Part shown: positions 15,939 through 23,237 of the stretch, in pieces
How positions within the stretch are numbered: the stretch's first letter is position 1
How the letters are laid out: each line of letters opens with the position of its first letter
NCBI GenBank assembly: GCA_963204795.1
Contig: CAUJHX010000281.1
Span: 1 to 32,282 of the forward strand
DNA length: 32,282 bases
Reading direction: 5' to 3'
Source of the DNA: Pseudomonadota bacterium
GTDB lineage: Bacteria; Pseudomonadota; Gammaproteobacteria; Steroidobacterales; Steroidobacteraceae
Made by a program: the position numbers and the translations under genes
The notes under the pieces: generated by a model
Database searches by the model: none
What the model was told of the DNA's origin: nothing
What the model saw: only the letters and a program-made list of their open reading frames with translations

Positions 15939-17692
15939 ACGTACCGGCGGCCCCGACCGTCATCGCCAGTCCCCGGCAGGTCTATCGCCGGCTGCTCGGC
16001 TACGCGCGGCCCTGGATCGGCACCTTCCTGATCGGCGTGCTGGGCATGGCGCTCTTTGCCGCAACCGATGCGCTGCTCGCGTACCTCGTCAAGGTCTTCC
16101 TCGGCGGTGCCTTCGTCGAGCGTGACCCGCGTGTCATCTGGCTCGTGCCACTCGGTGCGGTCGGGCTCTTCTTCCTGCGGGGTGTCGGCGATTATGTGTC
16201 GAATTATTTTCCGGCGTCCGTCGGGCGACGGATCATCAAGACGCTGCGCGGCGAACTGTTCGCGAAATACCTGCGGCTGCCCGTGTCCTGGTTCGATGCG
16301 ACCTCTACGGGGGAGATGCTCTCGCGCCTCACCTTCAATATCGAGCAGGTTGCCGAGGCGACCACCAATGCGGTCACGGTACTGATCCGCGACACGCTCA
16401 CGATCATCGCGCTGCTCGGCTATCTCTTCTGGATGAACTGGCAGCTCGCCGCCTTCGCGCTCGTGCTCGCGCCATTCATTTCGTGGCTGATCCGGCGGAT
16501 CAACAGTTCTTTCAGGCGCTACAGCGCGCGCATCCAGAACTCGATGGCCGATGTCACGCGCGTCGCGAAGGAATCCTTCGATGGCCAGCGCGTCGTGCGG
16601 GTATTCAACGCGCAAGCGCGGCAGGAGGCGGCCTTCGAGGTGGCAAACGAGGCCAATCGCCACAGCAACATGCGCCTCATCAATGCGCGCGCGATGAGCA
16701 ACCCGGTGGTGCAGTTCATCGCGGCGATCGGGCTCGCGGGCGTGCTCTATTTCGCGATCAGCCAGGTGCAGCGTCAGGAGATGCGCGTCGACGACTTCAT
16801 GTCGTTCCTGACGGCGCTGCTGCTGATCACGGCGCCGCTGCGCCGCCTCGTCAACGTGTTCGGGCCGCTGCAGCAGGGGATTGCCGCCGGTGCCAGCGTC
16901 TTCGCCGTACTCGATGCGGCGGGCGAGGACGAAGGCGGTCAGCAGCGGGTGGCCCGGGTGAAAGGCGACATCGAGTACCGCGGCGTGAGTTTCATGTATC
17001 GCGCCGACAAGGGCCAGGTGCTGCGTGACATCGACTTGCGCGTGCCGGCCGGGCGCACGCTCGCGATCGTCGGGCGCTCGGGCAGCGGCAAGTCGACGCT
17101 CGTGGCCCTGTTGCCGCGCTTCTACGATGCCGATGCCGGCAGCGTGCGGCTCGACGGCATCGACGTGCGCGACTATGCGCTCGCGAACCTGCGCGACCAG
17201 GTCGCGGTCGTGAGCCAGGAAGTCGTGCTCTTCAACGACACGATCCGTGCCAATATCGCCTTCGGTCATCCGGATGCCTCGCCCGCGCGGGTCGAAGCGG
17301 CGGCCGAGGCAGCCTTTGTGATGGATTTTGCGCGCGACCTGCCGCAGGGGCTCGATACGCTCGTCGGTGATCGCGGCGCGCTGCTCTCGGGCGGCCAGCG
17401 CCAGCGCATTTCGATCGCGCGCGCAATCCTGAAGGACACGCCCGTGCTGGTGCTCGACGAGGCGACATCGGCGCTCGATACCGAGTCCGAGCGGCACATC
17501 CAGGCGGCACTCGCGCGCCTGCAGTCGGGCCGCACCACCCTCGTGATCGCGCACCGGTTGTCGACCGTGGAGCAGGCCGACGAAATCATCGTCATGGACG
17601 AGGGTGCGATCGTCGAGCGCGGCGCGCACGCCGCGCTGCTCGCGCGCGACGGCGTCTACGCACAGCTGCACCGCCTGCAGTTCAGCGCCTGA
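15935..17692 (+). CDS. msbA: Lipid A export ABC transporter MsbA
   Basis: Half-transporter of 585 residues that flips lipid A-core across the inner membrane as a homodimer. The N-terminal type IV exporter fold has six helices (residues about 20-310), with conserved VSWFDATSTGEMLSRLTFNIEQV-region sequence. The nucleotide-binding domain follows with Walker A GRSGSGKST (380-388), Q-loop VSQEVVLFNDTIRANIAFG, signature LLSGGQRQRISIARA, Walker B VLVLDEATSALD and the switch IAHRLSTVEQAD. All catalytic parts are intact. It starts at a GTG overlapping exbD. Here msbA lies between exbD and lpxK, whereas in E. coli it directly precedes lpxK and in Pseudomonas I recall no msbA at this exact place. Confidence 0.94.
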   Translation: MNVPAAPTVIASPRQVYRRLLGYARPWIGTFLIGVLGMALFAATDALLAYLVKVFLGGAFVERDPRVIWLVPLGAVGLFFLRGVGDYVSNYFPASVGRRIIKTLRGELFAKYLRLPVSWFDATSTGEMLSRLTFNIEQVAEATTNAVTVLIRDTLTIIALLGYLFWMNWQLAAFALVLAPFISWLIRRINSSFRRYSARIQNSMADVTRVAKESFDGQRVVRVFNAQARQEAAFEVANEANRHSNMRLINARAMSNPVVQFIAAIGLAGVLYFAISQVQRQEMRVDDFMSFLTALLLITAPLRRLVNVFGPLQQGIAAGASVFAVLDAAGEDEGGQQRVARVKGDIEYRGVSFMYRADKGQVLRDIDLRVPAGRTLAIVGRSGSGKSTLVALLPRFYDADAGSVRLDGIDVRDYALANLRDQVAVVSQEVVLFNDTIRANIAFGHPDASPARVEAAAEAAFVMDFARDLPQGLDTLVGDRGALLSGGQRQRISIARAILKDTPVLVLDEATSALDTESERHIQAALARLQSGRTTLVIAHRLSTVEQADEIIVMDEGAIVERGAHAALLARDGVYAQLHRLQFSA

Positions 17693-17707
17693 AGCGCCGG
17701 CGCCGCC

Positions 17708-18724
17708 ATGGAGAAATGGCTGAACACGGTCTGGTACGGGCGCGCCTCTGGCGCGGCGCTGCTGCGCCCGCTCTCCTGGCTCTATGCCTTGATCGTCGGC
17801 GCGCGCCGGGGCGCCTATGCGGCGCGTCTCCTGCCGGTCACGAAGCTCGCAACACCCGTGGTCATCGTCGGCAATCTCACGGTGGGCGGCACCGGCAAGA
17901 CGCCCTTCGTCGTCTGGCTCGTCGGGGAACTCGCGGCGATGGGCCGCAGGCCCGGCGTCGTCTCGCGTGGCTACGGGCGACGCGGTGACGCGCCGCGACT
18001 CGTCGAAGCCGGTTCCCGGGCAGCCGAGGTCGGAGATGAGCCGTTGCTGCTGCGCCGACGCACCGGTTGTCCCGTTGCGGTCGGTCGCGAGCGCGCCGTC
18101 GCGGGGCGGCTCCTCGCGACGCAGAATGTCGATGTCGTCATCGCCGACGACGGGCTGCAACACCTGGCACTCGCGCGCGATTGCGAACTCGTGCTGATCG
18201 ATGGCGCGCGCGGCTTCGGCAATGGGTTGATGCTGCCCGCAGGCCCGCTGCGGGAGCGCGCCGGGCGCCTGCGCACGGTCGATGCGGTGATCATTCTCGA
18301 CGGCTCGCGCGAGCGCAGCCTCGCCGGGCGGCCTGTGTTTCACATGCGGTTCGAGGCGGCGGGCGTGCTGCCGCTCACCGGGCCGCGCGAGGCTGCGCTG
18401 CCGCTCGCGAGCCTGGCGGGGCAGCGGGTGCACGCCGTGGCCGGCATCGGCAATCCGGAACGATTCTTCCGCCTGCTGCGGGCCGCCGGCCTCGACGTGA
18501 TTCCGCACCCATTCCCCGATCACCACGCCTTTACGGCCGCTGACCTCGCCTTCGAAGACGGTCTGCCGGTCCTCATGACGGAGAAAGATGCCGTAAAATG
18601 CGCGCCGTTCGCGTCGTCGCGACTGGGATACGTGCCCGTCACCGCCGCGTTCAGCGACGACGATGCGCGCGCGCTGCTCGCGATCGTTACGGCAAGGATC
18701 GATCCGGCCCGAACCGGCCGCTGA
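17708..18724 (+). CDS. lpxK: Tetraacyldisaccharide 4'-kinase LpxK
   Basis: Inner-membrane-associated kinase of lipid A synthesis that phosphorylates the 4' position of tetraacyldisaccharide-1-phosphate to give lipid IVA. The 338 residues match family length. A membrane-anchoring N-terminal helix (about 16-35) precedes VVIVGNLTVGGTGKTPFVVW, whose P-loop GGTGKTP lies near residue 60. SRGYGRRG, GDEPLLLRRRTGCPVAVGR, VIADDGLQHLALARD and the C-terminal LMTEKDAVKC are the other conserved blocks. It begins at ATG 17708, 15 bases after msbA. The next gene starts 8 bases beyond its stop, with the ribosome-binding site overlapping the stop region. Confidence 0.95.
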   Translation: MEKWLNTVWYGRASGAALLRPLSWLYALIVGARRGAYAARLLPVTKLATPVVIVGNLTVGGTGKTPFVVWLVGELAAMGRRPGVVSRGYGRRGDAPRLVEAGSRAAEVGDEPLLLRRRTGCPVAVGRERAVAGRLLATQNVDVVIADDGLQHLALARDCELVLIDGARGFGNGLMLPAGPLRERAGRLRTVDAVIILDGSRERSLAGRPVFHMRFEAAGVLPLTGPREAALPLASLAGQRVHAVAGIGNPERFFRLLRAAGLDVIPHPFPDHHAFTAADLAFEDGLPVLMTEKDAVKCAPFASSRLGYVPVTAAFSDDDARALLAIVTARIDPARTGR

Positions 18725-18732
18725 GGAACCAC

Positions 18733-18921
18733 GTGGATACGCGACTGCTCGACATCATCGCCTGCCCGCTCTGCAAGGGGCCGGTGGTTCACCAGCGCGA
18801 GGAGGCAGTACTTGTCTGCCGCATCGACCGGCTCGCTTATCCGATCCGCGACGGCGTGCCGATCATGCTCGTGGAAGAGGCACGGCAACTTGCGGCGAGC
18901 GATCCGCTGCTCGAGCGCTGA
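18733..18921 (+). CDS. Trm112 family (UPF0434/YcaR-like) small zinc protein
   Basis: A 62-residue protein collinear with E. coli YcaR. It starts at GTG (MDTRLLDIIACPLCKGPV) after a GAGGA ribosome-binding site overlapping the lpxK stop. Cys11, Cys14 and Cys29 match the CPxC...C pattern of the Trm112 zinc-ribbon family, and LAYPIRDGVPIML is the other conserved block. Eukaryotic Trm112 activates methyltransferases; the bacterial proteins lack a settled function. Placement between lpxK and kdsB is conserved in gammaproteobacteria. Confidence 0.92.
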   Translation: MDTRLLDIIACPLCKGPVVHQREEAVLVCRIDRLAYPIRDGVPIMLVEEARQLAASDPLLER

Positions 18922-18935
18922 GGGGGCCCGCGCGC

Positions 18936-19646
18936 ATGTTCCGCATCATCATCCCCGCGCGCTACGAGTCGACACGTTTCCCCGGCAAGCCGCTGGCCCT
19001 GATCAGCGGCCGGCCGATGATCGTGTGCGTCTACGAGCGGGCGCGTGCCACGAGCGCGCGCGAAGTCATCGTGGCGACCGACGACGAACGGATTGCCGCC
19101 GCAGCACGCCTCGCGGGCGCCGACGTGTGCATGACAGCGGATTCACACGCCTCCGGCACGGATCGCATCGCGGAGGTCGCGCGTCTGCGCCGGTTTGGCG
19201 CGGATGACATCGTCGTCAACCTGCAGGGCGATGAGCCTCGCATGCCGGCGGCCCTCATCGAGCAGGCGGCTGCGGCGCTTGCCGCGCACCCGTCCGCGGC
19301 CATCGCGACCGTTGCATCGCCGCTCGGCTCGCACGCGGAATTTGTCGATCCGAATGTCGTCAAGGTGGTGACTGATCGCGGGGGCAGGGCGCTCTATTTC
19401 AGCCGCGCGCCGATTCCGCATGATCGTGATGGCACGGGCCACGAGGCGCTGCGTCACATCGGGCTCTACGCGTGGCGTACGCGCGCGTTGCTGCAATTCG
19501 CGTCTCTGGCGCCCACACGACTCGAGTCGCTCGAAAAGCTCGAGCAGCTGCGCGCGCTCGAGCACGGCATGGAGGTTCGTGTGGTCGCGGCCGCGGAGCC
19601 GCCGGGTGCGGATATCAATACGCCGGAGGATCTGGCGCGGCTTTGA
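18936..19646 (+). CDS. kdsB: 3-deoxy-manno-octulosonate cytidylyltransferase KdsB
   Basis: Activates Kdo with CTP to CMP-Kdo, the donor for the first inner-core LPS sugars; cytoplasmic, 236 residues (E. coli 248). The N-terminal nucleotide-binding loop IIIPARYESTRFPGKPLA, VIVATDDERI, NLQGDEPRMP with the catalytic region, YFSRAPIPHDRDG and HIGLYAWRTRALLQF are all present. The family's INTPEDL close to the C-terminus is also intact, so the enzyme should be functional. ATG 18936 is 14 bases after the Trm112-like gene. An AGGGGG sequence just past the previous stop can act as ribosome-binding site. A heptad repeat tract follows its stop directly. Confidence 0.96.
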   Translation: MFRIIIPARYESTRFPGKPLALISGRPMIVCVYERARATSAREVIVATDDERIAAAARLAGADVCMTADSHASGTDRIAEVARLRRFGADDIVVNLQGDEPRMPAALIEQAAAALAAHPSAAIATVASPLGSHAEFVDPNVVKVVTDRGGRALYFSRAPIPHDRDGTGHEALRHIGLYAWRTRALLQFASLAPTRLESLEKLEQLRALEHGMEVRVVAAAEPPGADINTPEDLARL

Positions 19647-19701
19647 GGGCTGCGGGCTGCGAGCTGCGAGCCATGGGCGACGGGCTGCGGGCTGCGGGCC
19701 G
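19647..19701. repeat. Heptad repeat tract after kdsB
   Basis: Begins at the base after the kdsB stop. Three seven-base units (GGGCTGC, GGGCTGC, GAGCTGC) are followed by a 14-base spacer and two more GGGCTGC units. The unit is the complement of that in the lolD tract at 12131. The rest of the 168-base gap to the flgN 3' end holds only a weak 7-bp hairpin (19743-19760) and no recognisable gene. Confidence 0.8.
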
Positions 19702-19814
19702 GAGGCGCCACGTCACAACTATCGCGCGTGTGCTTGCGCATGTTGCCGGTTTGCCGACAAGGGGGCGGTACCCTGCCGGGATGCGCTGGGCCGCCAAAAA
19801 TACGGCGCCGGATC

Positions 19815-20303
19815 TCAGACCCGGGCGGTCAGGAGGCGCCCCGTGGGTGTCGCGCGGGCGGCCCCATGCGGAGAGTAAGTGTCCCGGCGACGTTCCGCGC
19901 CGCCCGTGAGTGCCTCGAGCCGGCCCGTCACACTGCGAAGCTGCGCGGTGGCAAGTGCGCCGTTGCGGTCGTTCAGCGTGCGACAGCGGCGCGTGAGTTC
20001 GGTACAGCCCGTCCAGCGATTGGCGAGGTGACCGTCCGGATCGCACCAGTGGAGGAGCTTGCGCATGCCGTCCGCATCGCTCGCGTACCCAAGCATGCGA
20101 CAAAGGGATGTGCGCTCGCCGTCCACCCGCAACAGGGTTCCCACGCAGTTCTGTCGCTCGCGCCCCGCGGCCGCCAGTGCCTCGATGTCGCGCGCGACGA
20201 GCAGACCGTGTTCGCGATCCAGCAGTTCTTCCAGCCGTGCGAGCGCGGTTGCCTGATCGGCGATGAGCCGCTCGAGCGTTTCGCGGGTGAGGGCGGGGTC
20301 CAT
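19815..20303 (-). CDS. flgN: Flagellar export chaperone FlgN
   Basis: Cytoplasmic chaperone of 162 residues that keeps the hook-junction proteins FlgK and FlgL unfolded and delivers them to the flagellar export gate. The sequence is mostly helical: TLERLIADQATALARLEELL then DREHGLLVARDIEAL, the typical FlgN N-terminal helix-turn-helix, with a variable C-terminal tail. The frame is open upstream, but the ATG at 20303 (MDPALTRETLERL) lies 10 bases after the flgM stop and fits the family. Both genes share the sigma-28 promoter before flgM. FlgN is poorly conserved, so the call leans on position next to flgM as well as on the helix pattern. Confidence 0.85.
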   Translation of the reverse strand: MDPALTRETLERLIADQATALARLEELLDREHGLLVARDIEALAAAGRERQNCVGTLLRVDGERTSLCRMLGYASDADGMRKLLHWCDPDGHLANRWTGCTELTRRCRTLNDRNGALATAQLRSVTGRLEALTGGAERRRDTYSPHGAARATPTGRLLTARV

Positions 20304-20313
20304 GTGCGGGGCG

Positions 20314-20643
20314 CTAACGGGCGGAGCGCACGAGGCTCGCGAGGTCGTGTTCGAACACGAGCAGTTTCGTGGCCGTGGCCTGCGCATCGACGGTGTAGCT
20401 GCCATCCTCGATGGCCTTGCGGATCTTCGCCACGCGCGCTTCGTCCACCTGCGAGAGGCGGCTCAAGGTCGCTTCGAGCGCGGCCAGCTGACGCGCGCTT
20501 TCGGTAATCTGTACGCCTCCTGCAGGACTGGGCTGCGGGCGGCCTCCGGTTTCACCAGCGGTGGAAGAGCGGGCACGTGTCACGGCCGCAGGTTCAGACG
20601 CCCTGACAGGTTTGCCATCCAATCCATTGATTTTATTAGTCAT
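20314..20643 (-). CDS. flgM: Anti-sigma-28 factor FlgM
   Basis: A 109-residue protein that binds and blocks the flagellar sigma factor FliA until the completed hook allows FlgM to be exported. The N-terminal half is polar and probably disordered, starting MTNKINGLDG. The C-terminal half carries the FliA-binding helices: VQITESARQLAALEATLSRL, RVAKIRKAIEDGSYTVDAQA and ATKLLVFEHDL, all typical of the family. A GTG at 20646 is directly before the ATG at 20643; GAGAGGG upstream could serve either. A close match to a sigma-28 promoter lies upstream, making FlgM subject to feedback by the factor it inhibits. flgN follows in the same transcript. Confidence 0.93.
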   Translation of the reverse strand: MTNKINGLDGKPVRASEPAAVTRARSSTAGETGGRPQPSPAGGVQITESARQLAALEATLSRLSQVDEARVAKIRKAIEDGSYTVDAQATATKLLVFEHDLASLVRSAR

Positions 20644-20673
20644 CACAAAGCCCTCTCGTCCGTGTCATGAGGG

Positions 20674-20700
20674 GTATCGGCCGCGCGCGCCATTTCTTTA
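20674..20700 (-). promoter_or_regulatory. Sigma-28 (FliA) promoter of flgMN
   Basis: On the minus strand TAAAGAAA, 11 bases, then GCCGATAC. This matches the FliA consensus TAAAGTTT-N11-GCCGATAA at the -35 core and at seven of the eight -10 positions, with exact spacing. Transcription would start near 20667, about 24 bases before the flgM ATG, and lies in the 85-base gap after flgA. Confidence 0.9.
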
Positions 20701-20728
20701 GCAGATTCCGCGACGGGGTGCACAGCGT

Positions 20729-21436
20729 TCAGGGCGCCACCCGTACGCTGGAAGCGTTTTCGACCACGCCCTCGACAACCTTGAGCGAGGACAGGTTCTG
20801 CACTCGCACGCGCTCATCCTGCGCGCCGTCGCCCAGGGCGCGCCCTGGCGCGCGCACGCGGATGCCGCCGGCCGAGGCGATGAGGGTCACGGTCTGGCCA
20901 CGCCTCACGATCTTGTCCGCGGCGAACCAGGTTGCGGGGAGCGGCGCTCCGGCGGGCGCTGAACGCTCGAGGTGCCGACCCGCGAGTTCATCGAGGGTCC
21001 GTATATAGAGGTGCGCGAGTCCCTCCACTTCGATGCGCCGGCTCGTCACATCAGCCGCCGTCAGCGATCGGCCGCGTGACGCGGGCGCCTTCAGTACCAG
21101 GACATCGACTTCGCTGCGAATCGTGACCGGCACATTGATCCGCCACCGCGCACCCTCCGTGCACGTGACGACGACCGAGGTGCGCGCGCCCGGTGCCGCG
21201 CCCGCCGACCATCTTGCGACGAGCGGCGTCACGCAGCGCGGGAGTCGCAGGCGCTCATCCAGGCGTGCAGCGTGGATTCGCACTGTTCCGTGCGCGCGGG
21301 CGGGGGTTTCCCTGCGCACGAATGCCTCCGCCGCGCGAGCGATGCCCGCGGGATCCTGGATGGGCTGCGCGCAGGCGCGGTTCGCGCCGGGCAGCACGAG
21401 GCCGAGGAGGATGAAGGTGTGCAGCGCTTTCAACAT
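20729..21436 (-). CDS. flgA: Flagellar P-ring assembly chaperone FlgA
   Basis: Periplasmic protein of 235 residues that assists polymerisation of FlgI into the P ring. A signal peptide (MLKALHTFILLGLVLPGANRACAQ) is followed by an N-terminal domain with two cysteines (LPRCVTPL and VVVTCTEG), as usual in FlgA. A C-terminal SAF-like domain follows: VLVLKAPASRGRSLTAADV, RTLDELAGRHLERSAPAGAPL, and the ending RVRVQNLSSLKVVEGVV. The frame runs open to 21529, but only ATG 21436 begins a signal peptide. A sigma-54-like site lies so close to this ATG that the mRNA could be nearly leaderless. It is divergent from flgB and separate from flgMN. Confidence 0.93.
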   Translation of the reverse strand: MLKALHTFILLGLVLPGANRACAQPIQDPAGIARAAEAFVRRETPARAHGTVRIHAARLDERLRLPRCVTPLVARWSAGAAPGARTSVVVTCTEGARWRINVPVTIRSEVDVLVLKAPASRGRSLTAADVTSRRIEVEGLAHLYIRTLDELAGRHLERSAPAGAPLPATWFAADKIVRRGQTVTLIASAGGIRVRAPGRALGDGAQDERVRVQNLSSLKVVEGVVENASSVRVAP

Positions 21437-21448
21437 GCCCCTCTGCGC

Positions 21449-21464
21449 TGCAGTTTGCGTGCCA
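21449..21464 (-). promoter_or_regulatory. Possible sigma-54 promoter of flgA
   Basis: On the minus strand TGGCACGCAAACTGCA matches the sigma-54 consensus TGGCACG-N4-TTGCA with one mismatch, and the GG and GC elements are correctly spaced. Predicted transcription start is near 21438, two bases from the flgA ATG, so either the mRNA is practically leaderless or the site is not used. Confidence 0.5.
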
Positions 21465-21615
21465 GCGATGCGCCGTATCGGGCGCCGATAAATGTTGTCC
21501 CGCAGCCCGAGGTTTGCCGGGCGCGGCAACCCTTTGCCGCCCTCGTGTGATCAGCGTCACGCCGCAGACCACGCGCTCCGCGTGAATCGGTCGCGATTCC
21601 CCGCAATGCCCCTCG

Positions 21616-21631
21616 TGGCACAGCGCTTGCT
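21616..21631 (+). promoter_or_regulatory. Sigma-54 promoter of the flgB operon
   Basis: TGGCACAGCGCTTGCT is a near-perfect -24/-12 element (TGGCAC-N5-TTGC). It predicts a start near 21642 and a leader of about 29 bases before flgB. In polarly flagellated gammaproteobacteria this class of promoter is driven by enhancer-binding proteins such as FleQ or FleR; the binding sites of such an activator could not be recognised. Confidence 0.88.
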
Positions 21632-21644
21632 CTGTTCTCACGCA

Positions 21645-21658
21645 GTCAGATTTCTGAC
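21645..21658 (+). promoter_or_regulatory. Small hairpin in flgB leader
   Basis: gtcagatttctgac folds into a 5-bp stem with an ATTT loop immediately before the purine-rich GGTGGGA that precedes the flgB ATG. It could hinder or time ribosome access. It is short, so chance is possible. Confidence 0.35.
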
Positions 21659-21670
21659 GGTGGGACCGAC

Positions 21671-22075
21671 ATGCGATTCGATCTTGACGCTTATCTCGGA
21701 GTGCACCAGCAGGCGCTGCTGCTCGGCGCCAGGCGTACCGAAGTGCTCGCGAACAACCTCGCGAACGCGGACACGCCCGGCTTCAAGGCCCGCGACATCG
21801 ATTTCAGGGCGGCGCTCGCGGCCGCAGGCGAGGCCGGTGCACCGCTGCCGATGGCACAGACCTCCTCTCTGCATCTCGCCACGAGAGGCGTCGAGGGAGA
21901 CGCGTCTGGAGCATTGCGCTATCGCACGCCGCTCGCGCCCTCGCTCGATGGCAACACGGTCGAGCCGCAGCTCGAGCAGGCGGCGTTCGCCGAAAACGCC
22001 GTGCGCTACCAGGCGACGCTCAGCTTTCTCAATGCGCGCTTTCGCAGCCTGATGACCGCGATCACGGGCCAGTAG
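21671..22075 (+). CDS. flgB: Flagellar proximal rod protein FlgB
   Basis: Periplasmic rod subunit of 134 residues exported by the flagellar type III system. The conserved rod/hook N-terminal pattern is visible in LLLGARRTEVLANNLANADTPGFKARDIDF-region sequence, with ANNLANADTPG as the signature. The C-terminal helix ENAVRYQATLSFLNARFRSL is the usual FlgB end. It is the first gene of a 10-kb run of flagellar genes and lies 40 bases after a sigma-54 promoter. flgC begins 13 bases beyond its stop. Confidence 0.96.
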   Translation: MRFDLDAYLGVHQQALLLGARRTEVLANNLANADTPGFKARDIDFRAALAAAGEAGAPLPMAQTSSLHLATRGVEGDASGALRYRTPLAPSLDGNTVEPQLEQAAFAENAVRYQATLSFLNARFRSLMTAITGQ

Positions 22076-22088
22076 CCACAGGAGTCAC

Positions 22089-22523
22089 ATGATGTCTTCG
22101 TTCAGGACTTTCGATATCGCAGGCTCGGGCATGGCGGCCCAGTCCGTGCGACTCAACACGGTGGCGAGCAATCTCGCGAACGCAGACAGCGTGGCAGGCA
22201 GCGCGGATGCCGTGTACAAGGCGCGCCACCCGTTGTTCGAGGCGGTGAGGCAGGCAATGTCCGGGCCGCAGGCAGTAGCCACCGGCGCAGGTGCCGCCGT
22301 GCGCGTCACGGGCATCGTCGAGAGCGACGCGGCGCCGGTCGCGCGCTACGAGCCGGGCAACCCGCTCGCGAACGCGGAGGGCTATGTCTACGCGCCCAAC
22401 GTGAACGTGGTCGAAGAGATGGTCGACATGATTTCGGCGTCGCGCTCCTACCAGAACAACGTCGAGGTCATGGATACCGCCAAGACCATGATGATGGCCA
22501 CCCTGAGGCTCGGACAGTCATGA
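22089..22523 (+). CDS. flgC: Flagellar proximal rod protein FlgC
   Basis: Rod subunit of 144 residues. The N-terminus FRTFDIAGSGMAAQSVRLN with VASNLANADS is the rod-protein signature. The C-terminal block NVVEEMVDMISASRSYQNNVEV is the FlgC/FlgG-type helix that packs in the rod core. Two consecutive ATG codons (22089 and 22092) follow an AGGAG ribosome-binding site; the first has the shorter spacing of five bases. The stop overlaps the flgD start as ATGA. Confidence 0.96.
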   Translation: MMSSFRTFDIAGSGMAAQSVRLNTVASNLANADSVAGSADAVYKARHPLFEAVRQAMSGPQAVATGAGAAVRVTGIVESDAAPVARYEPGNPLANAEGYVYAPNVNVVEEMVDMISASRSYQNNVEVMDTAKTMMMATLRLGQS

Positions 22524-23206
22524 GTACCGTACAGAACGACAGGACCACGAATCCCTACGCCGGCCTCGGCTTCGGCACCACCGGCGCGCGGGTGGCGGGC
22601 AAAGGTGATGACACGCTCGACCAGCAGGACTTCCTCATGCTGCTCACGACGCAGATGAAGAACCAGGACCCGCTGAAGCCGCTCGATTCCACGCAATTCG
22701 TCTCGCAGCTCGCGCAGTTCAGTCAGGTGTCGGGCGTGCAGGAGATGAACGCGTCGCTTGCGGCCCTCAGCACCAGCATGAAGAGTTCGGCCGTGCTCGA
22801 TGGTGCCTCGCTCGTCGGGCGCTACGTGCTGCTCGAGGGCGACCGCGCGGCGCTCGCCACCGATGGCACGATCGTCGGCGGTGTATCGACACCGGAGGGC
22901 GCCACGTCGATCACGGTGAACGTGCGCAACGAGGGCGGCGAGCTCGTGCGCTCGATGCAGCTCACGCCGACCGCGGGCACGACGCTCTTCAGCTGGGATG
23001 GGCTGGCCGCCGACGGCACGCAAGCGCCCGCCGGCCCGTACACGATCGACGCCGCCGCCGTCGTCTCTGGCGCGAGCCAGGCGGCCGACACGTTGATCGC
23101 CGATCTCGTTGCGAGCGTCAGTATCGAGCCCGGCACCTTTGCGCTGAGGCTCAACACCCCGGGCGCCGGTGCCGTGACCCTCGCCGACGTACGCCAGGTT
23201 TTCTGA
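22520..23206 (+). CDS. flgD: Hook-capping (scaffold) protein FlgD
   Basis: Cap protein of 228 residues needed for polymerisation of FlgE at the hook tip and later discarded. The N-terminal export region contains DDTLDQQDFLMLLTTQMKNQ followed by DPLKPLDSTQFVSQLAQFSQ, the strongest FlgD signature. The C-terminal part has the FlgD Tudor-like and fibronectin-type folds: LVGRYVLLEGDRAAL, and LFSWDGLAADGTQAPAGPYT, where the W-D-G-x-x-x-D-G motif is typical. It overlaps flgC by four bases and ends 31 bases before flgE, the largest gap in the operon. Confidence 0.95.
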   Translation: MSTVQNDRTTNPYAGLGFGTTGARVAGKGDDTLDQQDFLMLLTTQMKNQDPLKPLDSTQFVSQLAQFSQVSGVQEMNASLAALSTSMKSSAVLDGASLVGRYVLLEGDRAALATDGTIVGGVSTPEGATSITVNVRNEGGELVRSMQLTPTAGTTLFSWDGLAADGTQAPAGPYTIDAAAVVSGASQAADTLIADLVASVSIEPGTFALRLNTPGAGAVTLADVRQVF

Positions 23207-23237
23207 AACAGATTCCGACTGCAGGAGCATACGCACC

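Noticed and set aside
15716-18526. A 936-codon open frame on the minus strand
   Set aside because: Antisense to exbD, msbA and lpxK, which all carry intact family motifs.
19702-19814. Riboswitch or small RNA gene between kdsB and flgN
   Set aside because: I looked for a c-di-GMP (GEMM) core and other known aptamer motifs and found none; only a weak 7-bp hairpin is present.
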